Origin: Thalassovita mediterranea
GTDB taxonomy: Bacteria; Pseudomonadota; Alphaproteobacteria; Caulobacterales; Hyphomonadaceae
Length of the DNA stretch: 64,000 bases
Direction: 5' to 3'
Assembly (NCBI GenBank): GCA_019448215.1
Contig: CP080408.1
Location: 186,001 to 250,000 of the forward strand
The translations under genes and the position numbers were made by a program. Numbering within the stretch: the stretch's first letter is position 1; the number at the start of each line of letters is the position of its first letter. Shown one piece after another: positions 1 to 7,801 of the stretch. The notes below the pieces were generated by a model that was not told the DNA's origin, did no database searches, and saw only the letters and a list, made by a program, of their open reading frames with translations.

Positions 1-1
1 T

Positions 2-289
2 GGCGTTCTGAAGATGCAACTGTCCGAGGGCGCCTATCAATCGTACGTTAGCGAACTTGAGCGGGACGAGTATCGCCTCCGCTATTTTGATGGCCGTCTG
101 GCCGAGAATAGCTTCATCGGGCGCGATGCGGACCTATGCGTGGAAGCTTCTGATATTTGCAAAATACCCGTCTGCGAGCCGCGCTATTACGTTCTCGAGG
201 ACAATCTGGGGATTGGTGGCGCCCCTCCGCCGCAAGCACCGGTACGGCCCTATGTCGGCCAGCCACCAGTATTGGAGCAAGGGTCATGA
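2..289 (+). CDS. C-terminal part of an unknown protein, open at the window edge
   Basis: The reading frame is open from the first bases of the window, so the true start may lie upstream; an in-frame ATG at 14 would give 91 residues. The protein has three cysteines close together (residues 42-54 counted from that ATG) in a stretch reading CVEASDICKIPVC, and a Pro/Gly-rich tail. No family is recognised. Its stop TGA overlaps the ATG of the next gene (ATGA at 286-289), so the two are probably co-transcribed and translationally coupled. Whether it is secreted cannot be told because the N-terminus is missing. Confidence 0.55.
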   Translation, partial: GVLKMQLSEGAYQSYVSELERDEYRLRYFDGRLAENSFIGRDADLCVEASDICKIPVCEPRYYVLEDNLGIGGAPPPQAPVRPYVGQPPVLEQGS

Positions 290-1662
290 ACCGGGTCTAC
301 ATCCTCATCACCCTCGCCTTGGGCATACTGATTATCGGCGGCGCCGCGGCGTTCCTGGCAGCCGATAGCAAGGCGCAACCATCAGGGTACGACGTCCAAG
401 CCGACCTCGTTCCGGTGGACGAACAAATCAGCGTCAAATCTACAGGTGGGTGGGAGCCTCGCCCCCAGCCGGAATTGGCGCAACAGCAAGGCGGCTGGAC
501 GCCGCGCGGCACCAGTCGCAGCGATCAGATCCCCCCGAACTGGACCCATCCGGACCGGGGCTGGGCCGGGCCCCGCCGCGAGTCCTTCCCGCCCGAACCC
601 TGGGCGTTTCATCTGGAATCCATAGCCCCGGGCACGAACGCCGCACTGGTTTGCGTCTATGGCGCGGCTGAATGCGTGCCCCGGCCCGTCGCTGCACGGG
701 TCTATAGCGAAGCGGCGCGCTACTGGCTCCTGCGCGGGGATGCCGAGCTGACCACGCTCGAGCTTGATTGCGGCGAGACCTATTCCTCGATCATCGATTT
801 TGGCTGTGAGCAAGCAGGCGGACGTCCGCTGATGCCGGCATCGCGCGAAGCTGCAATGGCTTACTGGAGCCGGTCAGTTGCCTGGGGACGCCCATTCGGT
901 GCGCAATCTTCAATCCTCGCCCAACGCCGCCTGCAGGCACACCTTGTGGATTGTCCGGTCTCGCAGGAAAGCCTCGCCCGGATTGCACGCGATCCAGAGA
1001 GCGTAATGGCCGATGTAATCGGGCTCAATCTGCGTCAGGCCGCACTCATGGCGCTGGGTTATTATAGCGGCGCAATTGACGGCGCTTATGGGGCAGAGAC
1101 GCGCCGGGCCGTTCGCGCCTTCCAGCGCGAGCTCGGCTATGACGAAACCGCCTCCCTGACCCCGCGCCAGACTTCCCAGCTTATGTGTCATGCCGCACAG
1201 ACCGCACGTGACCCCAGCGTCCAGAACGTCCTGGGGATCATGCACGCAGTTGGCCTTGGCGTCGTGCAGAACACCGATCTGGCGCTGGAATGGCTGGAAA
1301 TGGCTGCTGTGCGCGGCGATCCGGACGCCAATTTCAATCTCGCAGTGATCTACGGCACCGGCGCCGTATTCGGCTCCTACCGGCTCTGCGCCATCGTCGA
1401 AAACCCTGAGCGCGCTGACGCATATCTCCGCGACGCGGCCGATCTCGGCCATGACATTGCGCGCCGCTTCCGGGCCACCCCCGAACTCGTTCATGCTCCT
1501 AACGCCCAGGTGCGCTGGGCGCGGATCCGGCAGGAGATCGAGGAAGAGGCCAGCGAAACACCCGGGCGCGGCGCGCGGGCAATGGAAATTCTGCGCAATG
1601 CCATGCGCGCCCGCGTTCCACCGGCCGCCGCCGGGTGTCTGGACGCCAATGCAAGCCGGTGA
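286..1662 (+). CDS. peptidoglycan-binding domain and Sel1-repeat protein, membrane-anchored
   Basis: 458 residues from the ATG at 286, which overlaps the stop of the previous ORF; a longer frame from 157 lacks a sensible N-terminus. Residues about 4-27 form one hydrophobic helix (signal anchor), followed by a Pro/Trp/Gln-rich linker. Residues about 245-295 match a PG_binding_1 domain (ALGYYSGAIDGAYG then AVRAFQ). Two Sel1-like repeats follow (VLGIMHAVGLGV, then a second around NFNLAVIYGTG). The combination suggests an envelope protein touching the cell wall, with the repeats mediating protein contacts. That role is inferred from domains only. The C-terminal 70 residues are charged and unassigned. 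Confidence 0.8.
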   Translation: MNRVYILITLALGILIIGGAAAFLAADSKAQPSGYDVQADLVPVDEQISVKSTGGWEPRPQPELAQQQGGWTPRGTSRSDQIPPNWTHPDRGWAGPRRESFPPEPWAFHLESIAPGTNAALVCVYGAAECVPRPVAARVYSEAARYWLLRGDAELTTLELDCGETYSSIIDFGCEQAGGRPLMPASREAAMAYWSRSVAWGRPFGAQSSILAQRRLQAHLVDCPVSQESLARIARDPESVMADVIGLNLRQAALMALGYYSGAIDGAYGAETRRAVRAFQRELGYDETASLTPRQTSQLMCHAAQTARDPSVQNVLGIMHAVGLGVVQNTDLALEWLEMAAVRGDPDANFNLAVIYGTGAVFGSYRLCAIVENPERADAYLRDAADLGHDIARRFRATPELVHAPNAQVRWARIRQEIEEEASETPGRGARAMEILRNAMRARVPPAAAGCLDANASR

Positions 1663-1687
1663 CGGTTAAATCGAGAGGACAGGACCG

Positions 1688-2395
1688 ATGCGCAATTTGA
1701 CCCTTCTTAGCGTACTGATCAGTGCGACCGCGCTCTTCGGCTGCGCCCGTTCCCCGGTTTATGTGCCCCCACCGGTGAACCCCTTTCCGCCGAATGTTGC
1801 GCCCGTTGTCACCACCGCCGACGCGATCGCCATCGATACCGCCCTGCAAGTGTGTAACGTGGACTCCCTGCGCGCCCAGCGTGACGAACGCATTGAGGCC
1901 GCGCGCGCGCTCCTAGTGACCGGCTATGCCTCCGGTGGGGACGTGAACGAGCGCTCGCAATCAACCCAGGGCACCCTGCGCGTGGATCAGCCGCCCACCG
2001 GGCCGCAGACCGAACGCACAGAGATCCTGCGCGCTTTCGAGCTCGATCTCGACGCGGCCTATCGCTTCGCCGAGGGCTCTTGCCGCGCCTATGCCGCCTG
2101 CATGCATCAGCGCGATTATCAGGAAGGCGCCTGCGTCGGCTCGCTCAATTCGTGGGAGCGGTCGCAGGACCGGTTCACCGAAGTGTCGCTGTCGCTCGCA
2201 GAAATCCGCGCCTCTATTGCCGCGCCCGTCGTGCAGCGCCGGGTCTATGGCCATAGCTATCCGCGCAGCGACCATTACGATCGCTACGACCGCCGCCATC
2301 GCCCACACCGGGACCGTCACCACCGCAAGGACCGCGACTGCGAAGGCGTGATCGCCGACCTGTTCACGACAAGCGCCTGCGACCGCAAGCATTAG
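1688..2395 (+). CDS. lipoprotein with His/Arg/Tyr-rich tail
   Basis: 235 residues. The N-terminus is a lipoprotein signal with lipobox LFGC at residues 16-19. The mature part starts with a proline-rich spacer (VYVPPPVNPFPPN), then a mostly helical middle with six cysteines, and a tail from about residue 185 dense in His, Arg, Asp and Tyr before a last cysteine segment. The tail could bind metal or nucleic-acid-like polyanions, but nothing proves it. It lies 25 bp after the Sel1/peptidoglycan-binding gene on the same strand and is probably in the same operon. I do not recognise the family. Confidence 0.7.
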   Translation: MRNLTLLSVLISATALFGCARSPVYVPPPVNPFPPNVAPVVTTADAIAIDTALQVCNVDSLRAQRDERIEAARALLVTGYASGGDVNERSQSTQGTLRVDQPPTGPQTERTEILRAFELDLDAAYRFAEGSCRAYAACMHQRDYQEGACVGSLNSWERSQDRFTEVSLSLAEIRASIAAPVVQRRVYGHSYPRSDHYDRYDRRHRPHRDRHHRKDRDCEGVIADLFTTSACDRKH

Positions 2396-2469
2396 CCAAG
2401 CGGCCAGCACATGCGGCCGCAGGGTCGGTCGGACTTGCGGCGTTAGAGGTCTGATTTTCGTTCACGGAG

Positions 2470-2844
2470 CTATGGCGGGGCGAGCGGTCTTGCCGGCTGA
2501 GGCGTGCGTGCAAAGTGCATCAGCGGTGCAGTGATGGTGCAGATACGGTGCACACGCGGTGCACGCGTCAAAATGGAGAATGCTGCGCCCGGCGCGAGGC
2601 GTTTCCACGGGGCGGCGGGCGCAAAGTCGCGCCACGAAGGCTCCGCCCTCTTCTCGCCCGCGACCTGTAATGTGATGACGATCCGCCCATTGGGCAGGAC
2701 CCGGACGCCGAGCATGCCGATGGGGTTCGCCGCGCGATAGGCGCGGTAGTAGCGCTCCGTCGCCCAAACCTGAATCAGGAAGAACGGCCAGGTCCAGACC
2801 GGCAGCTTTGCAAGGGTTTCATGGATCCAGTCACGGCTGAGCAT
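2470..2844 (-). CDS. small hypothetical protein
   Basis: 124 residues from an ATG at 2844; the longer frame to 3024 reads through repeat DNA and is unlikely to be translated. The first 75 residues look protein-like: one amphipathic-to-hydrophobic segment (LPVWTWPFFLIQVW), then VRVLPNGRIVITLQV. The last 40 residues are encoded by DNA that contains the 11-bp phased array, and are poor in normal protein character, so the gene may be a remnant whose 3' end has been replaced. Family not recognised. Codon use is compatible with its neighbours. It could also be non-coding. Confidence 0.4.
   Translation of the reverse strand: MLSRDWIHETLAKLPVWTWPFFLIQVWATERYYRAYRAANPIGMLGVRVLPNGRIVITLQVAGEKRAEPSWRDFAPAAPWKRLAPGAAFSILTRAPRVHRICTITAPLMHFARTPQPARPLAPP
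2513..2567 (+). repeat. five direct repeats of an 11-bp unit, consensus CGGTGCANNNN
   Basis: Units begin at 2513, 2524, 2535, 2546 and 2557, exactly 11 bp apart. Four contain GGTGCA and the first AGTGCA; a decayed sixth unit (GTGC) is at 2502-2512. The period of 11 is not a multiple of three, so a protein repeat cannot explain it. It lies in the convergent region after the lipoprotein gene and inside the 3' end of a doubtful minus-strand ORF. A similar array is at 45521-45571. Confidence 0.75.
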
Positions 2845-2895
2845 GGCCGGGAGTATGGGCGTGGTTTGGAGGGGTGGGGAAACTTCTCGTCCATC

Positions 2896-3095
2896 CTCTC
2901 CCTTCTCCTCCGGGAGTGGTTCGACTTCGCTCACCATGATGGGAATCGGGGATGAGGGGGAGCGGCTTCCCAGCAAAGCGACGTGCGCGCAGTGATGCGC
3001 TTTCGGAAGGAGCATCACTGCCACCCCCAGCGCTTAAAACGATTTCTGCTCCCCCTCACCCCTGACCCCTCTCCCGAGGGAGAGGGGAAAGCGCG
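2896..3095. repeat. composite palindromic repeat, copy 1
   Basis: About 200 bp with four blocks also found in the same order in copy 2: CCCTTCTCC..CGGGAG (2901-2916), GGGGATGAGGGGGAGC (2948-2963), an inverted pair AGTGATGC / GCATCACT (2991-3020), then CTCCCCCTCACCC and a palindromic end (3069-3095). The last 27 bp are identical in both copies. The unit is an imperfect palindrome. It ends four bases from the stop codon of the DUF559 gene. An extra 22-bp block (2917-2938) recurs at 42951. Confidence 0.75.
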
Positions 3096-3099
3096 TGTC

Positions 3100-3444
3100 T
3101 TAGAGATTGAGGAAATCCGACACTCGGCGCCACACTAGATTAGCGTCCAACGCCTCTTCGGCGCTGAACCGCACAACCCGCCAGCCCATCGCTTCGATTT
3201 CATGCTGGCGTACCGGGTCGGTTCCTGCGATGTCGGCGCGCTGATGGATGAGTCCGTCGATTTCGATGGCGAGCCTTGCGCGATAGATCGCGAAATCGAC
3301 GATGTACGGGCCGATGGGATATTGCCGTTTTACCGGAAAGCCGTGGGCCCGCAGCTTTCGCAGCGTCTGCCATGCTCTGTCTTCCGGGGCATTTGCTGTC
3401 TGGCGCAGACGTCTCGCACGTCCGGTGGTTCGCGGGTCTGACAT
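3100..3444 (-). CDS. DUF559 endonuclease-like protein
   Basis: 114 residues from the ATG at 3444 (MSDPRTTGRARRLRQ); the longer frame runs into the flanking repeat and encodes repeat-derived PPHPRPFSRGRREG. The core is the DUF559 / very-short-patch-like fold: an Arg-rich N-terminus, APEDRAWQTLR helix, then QYPIGPYIVDFA and LAIEIDG, giving the Asp...Glu-x-Asp arrangement of PD-(D/E)XK-type nucleases, and a final GWRVVRFSAEE strand/helix. Family members are presumed nucleases, but the substrate is unknown. The gene is flanked on both sides by copies of one composite palindrome, which suggests a mobile or once-mobile unit. Confidence 0.8.
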   Translation of the reverse strand: MSDPRTTGRARRLRQTANAPEDRAWQTLRKLRAHGFPVKRQYPIGPYIVDFAIYRARLAIEIDGLIHQRADIAGTDPVRQHEIEAMGWRVVRFSAEEALDANLVWRRVSDFLNL

Positions 3445-3768
3445 GGAAGATAAGTGCGCAGAGGTTACAAGCGGGCGCAAGTTTTTCGGCCCGGCACCCT
3501 CCCTTCTCCCCCGGGAGAAGGGCCGGGGATGAGGGGGCATGCTCTCCCAGCACGCGACCCGATTTGCAGTGATGATCCGCTTCAACATCGCATCACTGCA
3601 GGCGCTGCACCCAGACGCAGCCCTGGCTCCCCCTCACCCGTGCTTCGGCGCATTGCAGTGCGATGCTTCTTCCTCCGCACCCTCTCCCGAGGGAGAGGGG
3701 AAAGCGCGGGTTTTGCAGTTGGTGATCTTGTTGCAGAGGTTCGCAGGAGCGAACAGGCTCTTAACCCC
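3445..3768. other. non-coding stretch holding palindrome copy 2 and pccB downstream region
   Basis: 324 bp between the DUF559 start and the end of the carboxylase gene. Most of it is repeat copy 2 (3498-3708). The rest (3709-3768) shows no gene, and I see no clear T-rich terminator for the carboxylase gene other than the palindromic end of the repeat itself, which could serve as one. Confidence 0.6.
3498..3708. repeat. composite palindromic repeat, copy 2
   Basis: Same orientation and block order as copy 1: TCCCTTCTCC..GGAGAAGGG hairpin (3500-3522), GGGGATGAGGGGG (3525-3537), TCCCAGCA, an inverted pair GCAGTGATG / CATCACTGC (3566-3599), GGCTCCCCCTCACCC (3624-3638) and the palindromic end at 3682-3708, identical over 27 bp to copy 1. 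Confidence 0.75.
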
Positions 3769-5301
3769 TCAAAGCGGAATATTATCGTGCTTCTTCCACG
3801 GGTTCTCGAGTTCCTTGCCGCGTAGGGTGCGTAGCGCCTTGCAGACGCGGCGGCGGGTGGAGTGCGGCATGATGATGTCGTCGATATAGCCCTTCTTCGC
3901 GGCCACGTACGGGTTCGCGAAGTTGTCTTCGTACATCTTGGTGTGCTCGGCGATTTTTTTCTCGTCGCCAATATCCTTGCGGAAGATGATTTCCACCGCG
4001 CCCTTGGCGCCCATCACGGCGATTTCAGCGGTTGGCCAGGCATAGTTCATGTCACCGCGAAGGTGCTTGGAGCTCATCACGTCATAGGCGCCGCCATAGG
4101 CCTTGCGGGTGATGACGGTAACTTTCGGGACGGTGGCTTCGGCATAGGCGAAGAGGAGCTTTGCGCCATGCTTGATGAGGCCGCCATATTCCTGCTTGGT
4201 GCCCGGCATGAAGCCCGGCACGTCCACAAAGGTGACGATTGGGATATTGAAACAGTCGCAGAAGCGCACGAAACGGGCCGCCTTGCGCGAGCTGTCAATG
4301 TCGAGGACGCCGGCGAGCGTCATCGGCTGGTTGGCGACGAAGCCGACGGTGGAGCCTTCCATACGGCCAAAGCCGCAGAGGATGTTGGCGCCGAAATCAG
4401 GGCTGATTTCGAAGAAGTCGCCTTCATCGGCAGTCTTCTCGATCAGTTCACGCATGTCGTAAGGCGTGTTCGGATTGTCCGGGATGAGGGTGTCGAGGCT
4501 TTCCTCGACACGGTCCGGATCATCGAAGCTTGGGCGCTTTGGCGCTTCCTCGCGGTTTGACAGCGGCAGGAAGTCGATGAGGCGGCGCATCTGGATGAGC
4601 GCCTCGATGTCATTGTCGAACGCGCCATCGGCAACGCCGGACTTCTTGGCATGGACGGACGCACCGCCGAGGGATTCGTGGGTGACTTCCTCATTCGTGA
4701 CGGTCTTCACCACGTCCGGGCCGGTCACATACATGTAGGAGGTGTCCTTCACCATGAAGATGAAGTCGGTCATGGCAGGCGAATAGACGTCGCCGCCAGC
4801 ACATGGGCCCATGATGACGGAGATCTGCGGGATGACGCCGGAGGAAAGGACGTTTTCCATGAAGATGTCGGCATAGCCCGCAAGCGAATCGACGCCTTCC
4901 TGGATACGTGCGCCGCCCGCATCGAAGATGCCGACAACAGGCGCGCCATTGCGGGCCGCAGCCTTCTGGATCTTCACGATCTTTTCTGACTGGGCCAGCG
5001 ACAGCGAGCCACCGAACACGGTGAAGTCTTTTGAGAAGACATAGACGAGACGGCCATTGACCGTGCCATAGCCGGTGACGACGCCGTCGCCCGGGATGCG
5101 CTGTTCTTCCATGCCGAAGTCGTGGGAGCGGTGCTCCACGAACATATCGGTTTCCTCAAAGCTGCCTTCGTCCAGCAGGAGGATGATCCGCTCACGCGCG
5201 GTGAGCTTGCCTTTTTCGTGCTGCTTGGCGATGCGGCCTTCGCCGCCGCCCATGCGGGCCTCTTCGCGTTTTGCCTCAAGCGCTTCGATGACGTCTTTCA
5301 T
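3769..5301 (-). CDS. pccB: propionyl-CoA (acyl-CoA) carboxylase beta subunit
   Basis: 510 residues from ATG at 5301 ([15 protein letters not shown]), the usual length of PccB. It is the carboxyltransferase chain of a biotin-dependent acyl-CoA carboxylase that moves CO2 from carboxybiotin to propionyl-CoA, giving methylmalonyl-CoA. Both crotonase-like halves are visible. The N half has the acyl-CoA/biotin oxyanion glycines ([28 protein letters not shown]); the C half has [24 protein letters not shown] and the family ending [12 protein letters not shown]. The biotin-carrying alpha subunit is not in this window. The N-terminal extension seen in the longer frame lacks family similarity, so the shorter start is preferred. 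Confidence 0.93.
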   Translation of the reverse strand: MKDVIEALEAKREEARMGGGEGRIAKQHEKGKLTARERIILLLDEGSFEETDMFVEHRSHDFGMEEQRIPGDGVVTGYGTVNGRLVYVFSKDFTVFGGSLSLAQSEKIVKIQKAAARNGAPVVGIFDAGGARIQEGVDSLAGYADIFMENVLSSGVIPQISVIMGPCAGGDVYSPAMTDFIFMVKDTSYMYVTGPDVVKTVTNEEVTHESLGGASVHAKKSGVADGAFDNDIEALIQMRRLIDFLPLSNREEAPKRPSFDDPDRVEESLDTLIPDNPNTPYDMRELIEKTADEGDFFEISPDFGANILCGFGRMEGSTVGFVANQPMTLAGVLDIDSSRKAARFVRFCDCFNIPIVTFVDVPGFMPGTKQEYGGLIKHGAKLLFAYAEATVPKVTVITRKAYGGAYDVMSSKHLRGDMNYAWPTAEIAVMGAKGAVEIIFRKDIGDEKKIAEHTKMYEDNFANPYVAAKKGYIDDIIMPHSTRRRVCKALRTLRGKELENPWKKHDNIPL

Positions 5302-5371
5302 GGGGCAGCCCTCTCGATCGGTGAGTCCTTGGATATGGCTGTCCTTGTTACTGAATGAGGCGGGCGACGCA

Positions 5372-5406
5372 AGAAAAAGGGCAGGCTGCCGCATGGGCAA
5401 CCTGCC
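5372..5406 (-). terminator. intrinsic terminator after the 225-aa secreted protein gene
   Basis: On the minus strand an 11-bp stem (arms 5396-5406 and 5380-5390, one G-U pair, 5-nt loop) is followed directly by CTTTTTCTT. It sits about 50 bp after the stop at 5459 and upstream of pccB. Confidence 0.8.
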
Positions 5407-5458
5407 AGCCTTTCTTCAGTTGGGCGCGTGCCTGCATCCAGCAGGCCGTGTCAGGCCC

Positions 5459-6136
5459 TTAGTTGCCGCGGCGGTGGCCGCGATCATCGCGGTTGCCGCG
5501 TCCGCCATAGAGGTGCGGATCTGGCGTCTGGGTCGCTGTGGTCGTCGTCACCGTATGCGCGCCGCGCGGGCCGTAGGTGGTGGACGAGTAGCTACGATAG
5601 CCATTGTGGCCATTGTGGTAGCCATTGTTGTAGCCACGGTGGTGTCCGCGGCGCCCTGGCTGCGGAAGGCCTGTCAGCTCTACCACCTGACCGCGGCGGA
5701 CCGTGCAGTTCACATCGCGGTAGAATTCGCGGCGGCGGCCTTCGAACTCGACATCGTCGAAACGGACCACAAAGCCACGCGGACCGATCTGGCGGACACG
5801 CAGGTCATTGTCGATGTCCACGTCGCGGAAGCCGGCGCGGTAGCCTTCGCGCTGGATGACGGCGGCGCATTGGCGCACGGCATCACGGCGAAGCTGGCGG
5901 GTTTCCCACGGGCGCTGGCCATAGCGGTCATTGCTGTAATAACGGCCATCGCGTCCACGCCAGCGGTCATTGCCGACGGAGATGTAGAATGAGGCGTCGG
6001 CGACGCTGAGGAATGCGCCCGAAAAGGCGGTCGCGGAGCGGTGAGGGGCCTCATCTGCGAAGGCAGGTGCTGCGGTGAGTGGGAGAGCCGCCAAAGCCAG
6101 CGCTGCCACCCGGTTCTTCATGACGTTCTTCATCAT
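5459..6136 (-). CDS. secreted protein with Gly/His/Tyr-rich tail
   Basis: 225 residues (ATG at 6136; in-frame ATGs at 6133 and 6121 are also possible). A clear Sec signal peptide ends with AAPAFA at about residues 22-27. The folded middle has RRDAVRQCAAVIQREGYRAGFRDVDI and a second cysteine in NCTVRRGQVVEL, so one disulfide is possible. The last 65 residues are low complexity: RGHHRGYNNGYHNGHNG then repeated Thr. The middle resembles the small hypothetical secreted proteins often found in these bacteria, but no named family is recognised. A strong terminator follows. The upstream 6190-6230 region is AT-rich and probably holds its promoter. Confidence 0.75.
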   Translation of the reverse strand: MMKNVMKNRVAALALAALPLTAAPAFADEAPHRSATAFSGAFLSVADASFYISVGNDRWRGRDGRYYSNDRYGQRPWETRQLRRDAVRQCAAVIQREGYRAGFRDVDIDNDLRVRQIGPRGFVVRFDDVEFEGRRREFYRDVNCTVRRGQVVELTGLPQPGRRGHHRGYNNGYHNGHNGYRSYSSTTYGPRGAHTVTTTTATQTPDPHLYGGRGNRDDRGHRRGN

Positions 6137-6189
6137 GGCAGCAGAAAAACATGCCGCAGTCGAACCCAGCGTGACCGGCCTGTTCGGAT

Positions 6190-6232
6190 TCCGTTCACCT
6201 TATTAATTATTTATTTTCAATGTGTTGTATGC
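6190..6232 (-). promoter_or_regulatory. AT-rich probable promoter region of the secreted-protein gene
   Basis: The run TTATTAATTATTTATTTTC (6200-6218) is strikingly AT-rich in a GC-rich background and lies 55-95 bp upstream of the minus-strand start at 6136. No exact -35/-10 pair can be fixed, so this is only a likely promoter or UP-type element. Confidence 0.35.
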
Positions 6233-6241
6233 CGAAACACG

Positions 6242-6273
6242 TCAGGCGCCACGCAAGTGTGCGCAGCGCCTGA
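6242..6273. repeat. strong symmetric hairpin
   Basis: TCAGGCGC..GCGCCTGA arms enclose an inner stem CGCA-AGTG-TGCG with a CA/CA internal loop. It lies just past the stop of the minus-strand lipoprotein gene at 6301. No T-run follows, so it is either a Rho-independent-like stem without a tail or an mRNA 3'-end stabiliser. Confidence 0.6.
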
Positions 6274-6300
6274 GGCATTGTTTAGGTCTGGCGTGCGGAA

Positions 6301-6966
6301 TCAGGCGCAGCCTTCGACATAATCGACGGCGGGCGACAGGCCGACGCGGTAGGCAGAGACAGTGCCCGCCTCGTCCGTTTCCATGATGAGTTTTGCCCCG
6401 CCATCCATCTCGACGATGAGATCGTCGCGGTCAGTATATTTATTGGGCTGGCGCTCCAGACCGGGATAAATGCCCTCGACCTCGGCTTCGCTCATGCCGA
6501 CTTCGACGCCTTCGGGGGTCACGACGCCTGGCGCGCGGATATCGATGCGCTTCACGCTGCCGCCCTCGACCATATAGCCGACATCGTAATTGCCCTCTTC
6601 GGGCCCAAGATAGTAGCAGGCACTCTCTTCGCCCGTGCCGCCGTCGCCCATGGCGTAGAGACCGGCGAGATGTGCTTCCCTGGCCTCATCGTCCCTCATG
6701 CCGAACTCGACGCCGCAAAGGCCGTCAGCCGTGATGGTCGCGCAGGCCGCGGGGCTGACCTGATCAGGGGAGGGGGCGTCCATACCGGCGGTGTCGCCAG
6801 TCGTGCCCGTGGATGTGCCGGGCGCAGGCATGGCCGGATCAGCTGGCAAGGCTGCTTCTTCGGGCGGTGTCAGCGGCTCCGGGTCTGCCGGGGTGGCAGG
6901 ATCGCAGGCGGCAAGGAAGACAGCGGCCAGGGCGGCGCAGGCGGCAAGTTGGAACCTGTACGTCAT
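6301..6966 (-). CDS. lipoprotein, unknown function
   Basis: 221 residues from ATG at 6966, preceded by a good AAGGAGG site; the longer frame to 6993 reads through that site. The signal ends with lipobox LAAC (residues 18-21). A Pro/Ala/Thr-rich spacer follows, then a folded region with CATITADGLCGVEFGMRDDEA and, later, VTPEGVEVGMSEAEVEGIYPGLE. The repeated G(V)xFGM / VGMS-type segment resembles the two-fold repeat seen in small periplasmic SmpA/OmlA-like or BamE-like folds, but this is only a resemblance. Role unknown; probably periplasmic or outer-membrane attached. Confidence 0.75.
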   Translation of the reverse strand: MTYRFQLAACAALAAVFLAACDPATPADPEPLTPPEEAALPADPAMPAPGTSTGTTGDTAGMDAPSPDQVSPAACATITADGLCGVEFGMRDDEAREAHLAGLYAMGDGGTGEESACYYLGPEEGNYDVGYMVEGGSVKRIDIRAPGVVTPEGVEVGMSEAEVEGIYPGLERQPNKYTDRDDLIVEMDGGAKLIMETDEAGTVSAYRVGLSPAVDYVEGCA

Positions 6967-7023
6967 GGCGTTCTCCTCCTTGGTGGCGGGCACCCGAACC
7001 GGGCACCGGGCCTGAAGGATGAT

Positions 7024-7752
7024 CTAACGCGCAATGGCAGCGAAGAGTTGCCCGATGGCGTCGGCATCGGCGCGGCGGCGCGCGACCACGTCCATGGCTT
7101 CTTCGTCCTCGCCCCACTGCTCGATCTGCCAGGTCTCGTCGATGCGGGAGAGGTCGAAGGCGTCGAGGGCATCAAGCTCGCCCTGCTCTACCGCCAGCGC
7201 GAGGACGGCCGAACCATAGAGCGCCATCGCCCAGGTCAGCGCGGTGAGGCGTAGATCATCAAGGCTCGCGGCATGGTCGCGGGCGGCCTTGAGCGAGGCG
7301 TCAGGTTGCGGTGAGGCGATGATGCCTTCGACGGGGACGAGCACGATGTCGAGTTTCTTGCCCGCCCATTCGCGCCAACGGCCCCAGCCTGCTTCCTGGC
7401 GGGCGCGCAGCTCGCTCGGCCCATCGGCAAGGTGGCAAACGAGGTCGGTTTCGGTGTATTTCGCGACCTCATCGGCGAGAGCATCGCGCGCACCGGGGGC
7501 GCCGTCTATCGAGACGTTCAGCAAGCGCGTCAGCGGCATGGTGGTCGGGTCGATCAGTCCGCCCTGCGCGGCCCATTCTTCTGCGATGAGGGTGGCGAGC
7601 GTCTCATGCTCGGTCGCGAGGTGGTTCTTCTCAGGCGTGCGTACGGGCTTGCCGTCCAGCAGGATGGCCCATTTGTCGCCCTCACGCGAAACCGCCGCCT
7701 CCTTATAGAAGCGACGGGGCAGATTTGGCGGGGTTGGCTTGCGCGTCGTCAT
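7024..7752 (-). CDS. ATP12-family F1F0 ATP synthase assembly chaperone
   Basis: 242 residues, the typical bacterial ATP12 length. ATP12 proteins help F1 alpha subunits assemble. Visible family features are the N-terminal RRFYKEAAV, WAILLDGKPVRTP, the LIAEEWAAQGGLIDPTTMPLTRLLN block, and YTETDLVCHLADGPSELRARQ in the second half. The start ATG at 7752 has GAGGTCG upstream. It is the last member of a minus-strand gene run (crcB, rluC, HAD phosphatase and two small secreted proteins) that I recall as a common alphaproteobacterial neighbourhood. ATP synthase genes themselves are not in the window. Confidence 0.9.
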   Translation of the reverse strand: MTTRKPTPPNLPRRFYKEAAVSREGDKWAILLDGKPVRTPEKNHLATEHETLATLIAEEWAAQGGLIDPTTMPLTRLLNVSIDGAPGARDALADEVAKYTETDLVCHLADGPSELRARQEAGWGRWREWAGKKLDIVLVPVEGIIASPQPDASLKAARDHAASLDDLRLTALTWAMALYGSAVLALAVEQGELDALDAFDLSRIDETWQIEQWGEDEEAMDVVARRRADADAIGQLFAAIAR

Positions 7753-7801
7753 GCAGCGACCTCATGCCATGCGGAGGCAAAACGTCAAATTCTGCGTTCA
7801 G

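Noticed and set aside
2513-2567. CRISPR array or minisatellite in coding sequence
   Set aside because: Repeat and spacers are far too short for CRISPR (11-bp period) and there are no cas genes; it is not in phase with codons.
2917-2938. tRNA TpsiC-like GGTTCGA
   Set aside because: It is part of a dispersed repeat; no cloverleaf, acceptor stem or CCA is present.
3862-4560. plus-strand ORF inside pccB region
   Set aside because: Antisense of the carboxylase gene; no independent start signal or domain.
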